In this document: positions 43,309-46,896 of the stretch, in pieces
How positions within the stretch are numbered: the first letter of the stretch is position 1
Layout: each line of letters starts with the position of its first letter
Assembly: GCA_024220525.1 (NCBI GenBank)
Contig: JAMYWO010000118.1
Span: 12,210-59,105, forward strand
Reading direction: 5' to 3'
DNA length: 46,896 bases
DNA from: Cochliopodium minus
Lineage: Eukaryota > Discosea > Himatismenida > Cochliopodiidae
Translations under genes and position numbers: made by a program
The notes under the pieces: generated by a model
What the model was told of the DNA's origin: nothing
Database searches by the model: none
The model's input: only the letters and a program-made list of their open reading frames with translations

Positions 43309-46300
43309 TTATGTGGGTTTCTCCAGAGAGGATCCAAAGATAAGATTTATAAATTCATCTTTAAATACATTATCACTCTCCTTCACAATCTCCAATATTT
43401 TTTCACAATTGTTCCCCAAAAGTTTTTGTATTGCATTGAATTTTTCCATACCATCATACTCTGTTGTTTCTTTCAACAAAGATCCAAATCCATTATTTCT
43501 GAGGAAAGTGATCATCTCTTCAAGAATTCTGTCTTGTATTTGTTTTTCACAAAATTGATAAAAGTTGTCCAATGTTTGCCCAGCAAATTCTGTATAATTA
43601 TTGGTGAATATTGTGCGAAGAGGAAGGGAATCAGGAGCTTTTTTTCTTGTGATGAAAAACATGAGATCCAAGAAAGATTCGTCTTTGTTCTTCCACAGAG
43701 TTTCATTTGTTAAACTGATCTCTGTATTTAACTCTTTTATTGTAGATGGAGTGGTTTCAGAGCCTATTCCAGTTGGTCTTGCTTTAAAAGCCATCCTAAG
43801 TACTTGAAACTGTTTAGCTTGTTTATTAAAGATATTGAGTTGTAAACAATAATCAAATCCTGAATTGTTTTTTCCAAAATAAACAAAGAAGTTTTCTTTT
43901 TTGTTGTAATTTTCTTTTTCCCATGTATCATATTTTTGATTTTGGGCATCTTTGAACACTAATTTTGAGAGAGATTCCAGAGGTACCAAAACATCACAAA
44001 GGTTCAAAGATTGAGATTTATCCTCTGATAAGGAAACAGAAAGCTTACCCTGAAGAAATGGAAACAGAATCCCATCTAGAGGAACAGAATGATCAATCCC
44101 TTTCTCAATTGTTTTTGCCTTCATTTTTTCTAATCCAAATCTAAATTTAATAAGGGAAAAATTGTTTTTTTCGAAAGCATCTGAAGAAACATTGATAGTG
44201 TTTGTTAGTGGTGAAAGACATTCATGGAATTGATTAAGAATTTCGCTTTAATGAAATAAAATTGATAAAAAAAAATAGCTAACGAAAAATTCTTACTCAC
44301 TTGACTTGTTATCCTGAATGTATTTTCTCAGCCAAAACCTAATAATTAAAATTATTATATTATTAAACACATATCTAATTATATTCTATTTTACATATTG
44401 GTATATGGCAAAATTAATGGATTTTCATCATCTTGCATATCCTTTTTAGATATTTCATTAAAATAGATGCTATGTGGAATAAGATCTTGTGGAGAGTTAT
44501 CTCCAATCTTATCTTTGAGAGCTACTTTTTTGGGGTTGAGCGATGGTACGAGAGTCCTCCAATCATAGAAAATTTCTCTCAAATTTGATATAATTAAACC
44601 AATTGCAATATTAAGATCTTTAGTTTGTCGTTTACCGAATTCATCATCTTCCCTGAAAGTACCCACCATAGATGCAAGTTTCCACAATATTTCTATGGCC
44701 CTTTTGTGGAGAAAAGTCATTGCAATAGCAAATCTTAATGCAGGACACTTTTGAACATTAATTGGTAACTTTCCATCTTCAAAGTCTTTGTGAAATTGAG
44801 AATAAATTTGTTCATATGTGAACTGCTCCTGGCCCAAATATTTGATATCCCTATTTGTATCTGTATTAGACTCATTTACATCGGTTGGTAGGAAGGAACA
44901 ATATACAGGTCTAATGAACAGTCTATAATTTTCGTAAGTTGTTTTATAAAAACTTTCCATACTATCTGAGATGCAACTCATCACATACTTGTAATTCCCC
45001 ACATGTGTTGTTAGCTCATCCACTCCAAGCCATAGATAGAAAGAGATAGGACAGTCAGTTACTTTCTTTCCGTTTGGATGAATTTGAAATTTTTCTTTCT
45101 CATCACCAAGAGAATTGGAAATGTGAAGAATCAAAACTTTAAAGGCAAGATCTATATTCAATGGAACACTCTCGTGATTCTGGTAGAATTCAGACCAAGA
45201 TACTTCATTGTTGTATAATCTAAAAATGGATCAATTTTTTAAAAATAATATTAAATTTTATTACGTAGAATAGATAATTCTCGTTGCAATTTCTCTCTGT
45301 ATTTCCTCATCATTCAAAAAAACTCCCCCAATGGATTGGTGTTGCTTGGATTCTAGTTTTTCATTTAGCTGGGTGAATCCATTAAAGGTGATATTTGTTG
45401 CAAAAATTCTATCTTGTTTATCTTTTGGAATAGTGCTCTCAGATATTTCCTTTTTATTGATCCATGAAGCAACTTTATCAAGATTAAAACTTTTTCCCGA
45501 TCCAGATCCTTACAAACTAATTAGTAAAAATTAACTTTTAACTTTATTGTTAACTTTTTACCACCACTTATTCCAAAGATCTTGATCCTATCTTCTCTTG
45601 TGTCTTCAAAAATACCGTATTTTTTCATATCTTCAAGAATTGTTTTGGTTCCAATGTAATCCCATTTAGGCATATTTGTCGAGAGACGTACAAGGCCATC
45701 TCTTGGACCTCTTGGATTTAACCCTTTTTTCTTTCCATGTTCTTTGAAATGCTCATAAATGAGTGGAACATTTTTTTCTTTCCAAAATCTCACGCTGATG
45801 TTAACAAGAGTTTCCCATTGAGATTTAGAAAGATAGTTCTTGTACTGGGAGATCATTTCAATGGTTGTTCCATTTTTGATTTGAGATTCTAAGTTTCCAT
45901 GGAATAAAGAGACAAGAGATTTCCATTGAGAATTAGAAAGATTTTCCTTGTGCTTGGAGATCACATCAATTTCAACTCCTTTCTTTATTTGTTCCTCAAA
46001 AATTCTAAGGTTTTTTTCTTCAAAGAAAAATAATTATTAAAATAATAAATAATTATATAATAGTCTCACTTTGCAATGCTTCTCTTATATCTTCCTTAAC
46101 AGAAATACATTCTTGTGCCAATTCTTTATTTCCCTTAAAATAGTTCCCAAATTGATTCTCAGTAAGATCCAAGAAATTTCTTCCAGTAAACTTTCTCCTA
46201 TTCTGAATCTTCTTTAATGTTTCTATAAATCCTTCTGGAAATTCTTTTGTTGGTAAATCATTCATTACTCCTAGAACTTCATCAGCTGAAAAATCAAAAT

Positions 46301-46533
46301 TCTTTTCCGAAACTTGAACCTCATTAATTTCTCTCACATTATCTGATTCTTGAATAAAAATTTAGGGAAAATTATTAATTTAAATTTATTAATTTGATAC
46401 CATCAATTGTTGCGAAATGCATTTTCTTTATGTTGGAAAAACTGCAAAAAGGAATTTTGGAAGGATAATTTATTTCCCTTGAAATTGATGAAATTTTTGG
46501 GCAAATATTCTTTCTTTTCAATAAAATTTTCAT
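43309..46533 (-). CDS. large P-loop protein with repeats and basic leader, family unknown
   Basis: Seven exons (46401-46533, 46070-46348, 45562-46017, 45265-45508, 44395-45219, 44297-44338, 43309-44245) splice in frame to 971 aa. The first 40 residues are basic and contain no acid until a Glu at position 20, like a mitochondrial presequence. Residues about 85-135 hold a small helical domain (RRKFTGRNFLDLTENQFGNY) resembling a SAM-type module. Residues about 139-216 contain two tandem repeats of roughly 38 aa (EQIKKGVEIDVISKHKENLS and ESQIKNGTTIEMISQYKNYL, each followed by SQWxxLV). Then IKIFGISGGSGSGKSFN is a clear Walker A (about 283-298), with the lysine split from its strand by an intron. 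The following 670 residues are mostly helical with no motif I know. It resembles a signalling or defence NTPase in layout, but I assign no family. Confidence 0.75.
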
Positions 46534-46896
46534 TTTTAAAAGAGGTAATAAAAAAAATATTTTTTTTTTTTAATTTTTATTTTTTTATTTTTTTGTCAAT
46601 ATTTATTTTTTTCTCTTATCCTTCAATTGAAGAAAGAACATCAACTTATGTTAAAAATTTAAAAAATTGAATTAAATATCTATTTTCAAATGCATTTGAA
46701 ATTTATTTGAGTTTTTTTTTTGATCTTAAACTATCTTTTTTTAAGGATTTGTTTTGTTTCGGAAACTACTTTTTTTTCGATTACTTCTTTTCACAACTTG
46801 TTTTTTCTTTTCCAAACCGAAATGAACATGGTTGAGAGAGAAGAAGTGAAAGAGTTCAGTTTCGTTTGAAACTTTTTTGAGGTTTTTTTGATTTTG
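46534..46896. other. upstream region of the P-loop gene, no gene seen
   Basis: The region starts with a poly-T/AT tract (46553-46600). A plus-strand ATG at 46822 opens only 15 codons before TGA. It could be the first exon of a gene running off the window, but nothing supports that. Confidence 0.4.

Noticed and set aside
43309-46533. Calling the P-loop protein a Crinkler-type effector
   Set aside because: It has a Walker A motif and large size, but I cannot see a Crinkler N-terminal header or a nuclease-type C-terminal domain, so the name would be a guess.
46407-46670. 87-aa plus-strand ORF near the right end
   Set aside because: It is antisense to exon 1 of the P-loop gene and continues into poly-T; no independent evidence of coding.

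Overview
This window is nuclear DNA from a very AT-rich, intron-rich unicellular eukaryote that still has respiring mitochondria. The evidence is GT-AG introns (mostly 50-350 nt, T-rich on the sense strand), a nuclear complex I gene (NDUFS7), a mitochondrial-type NFS1, U1-C, a proteasome ATPase and the RNA polymerase I large subunit. TAA, TAG and TGA all look like normal stops. A cAMP-receptor-like 7TM protein, a G-alpha subunit, a universal stress protein, D123-like and LRR proteins would fit an amoebozoan or similar amoeba, but the species cannot be fixed from the sequence. All gene models below were spliced by hand; for each full-length model the exon lengths sum to a multiple of three and the splice phases match.

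Layout. 0.3-5.9 kb: RPT1, NDUFS7, an 89-aa unknown, a universal stress protein and a small CaaX protein (all minus), then a nucleoplasmin-like nucleolar protein (plus). 6.1-10.5 kb: two neighbouring minus-strand ATP-grasp-fold genes, a D123-like protein and a synapsin homologue, then a divergent coiled-coil gene. 10.6-15.1 kb: RPA3, a G-alpha subunit, an internally repeated disordered protein and U1-C (all minus). 15.2-20.2 kb: a START-domain protein and a family-25-like glycosyltransferase which, although unrelated in their catalytic or lipid-binding parts, share almost the same first exon, first intron and start region. The START gene also has two consecutive 18-nt exons coding for the same hexapeptide and contains the only sequence gap (178 N). 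20.2-23.1 kb: gene-poor DNA with decayed fragments, then the first half of a DMT/EamA transporter. 23.3-25.8 kb: an LRR protein built from four homologous exons; it and the transporter run into the same A-rich tract and both appear cut off there. 25.9-34.5 kb: a PHO88/SND3-like protein, NFS1, adenosine deaminase, a 7TM receptor and a sorbitol-dehydrogenase-like enzyme. 34.5-46.5 kb: RPA1 (Pol I), a PP2C phosphatase, a FYVE-like zinc-finger protein and a 971-aa P-loop protein of unknown family.

The genes are mostly unconnected housekeeping and signalling genes rather than one pathway. The most notable items are the synapsin homologue in a protist context, the swapping of one membrane-anchor exon between unrelated genes, the tandem microexons, the exon-modular LRR gene, and a short palindromic-ended repeat family found mostly inside introns.
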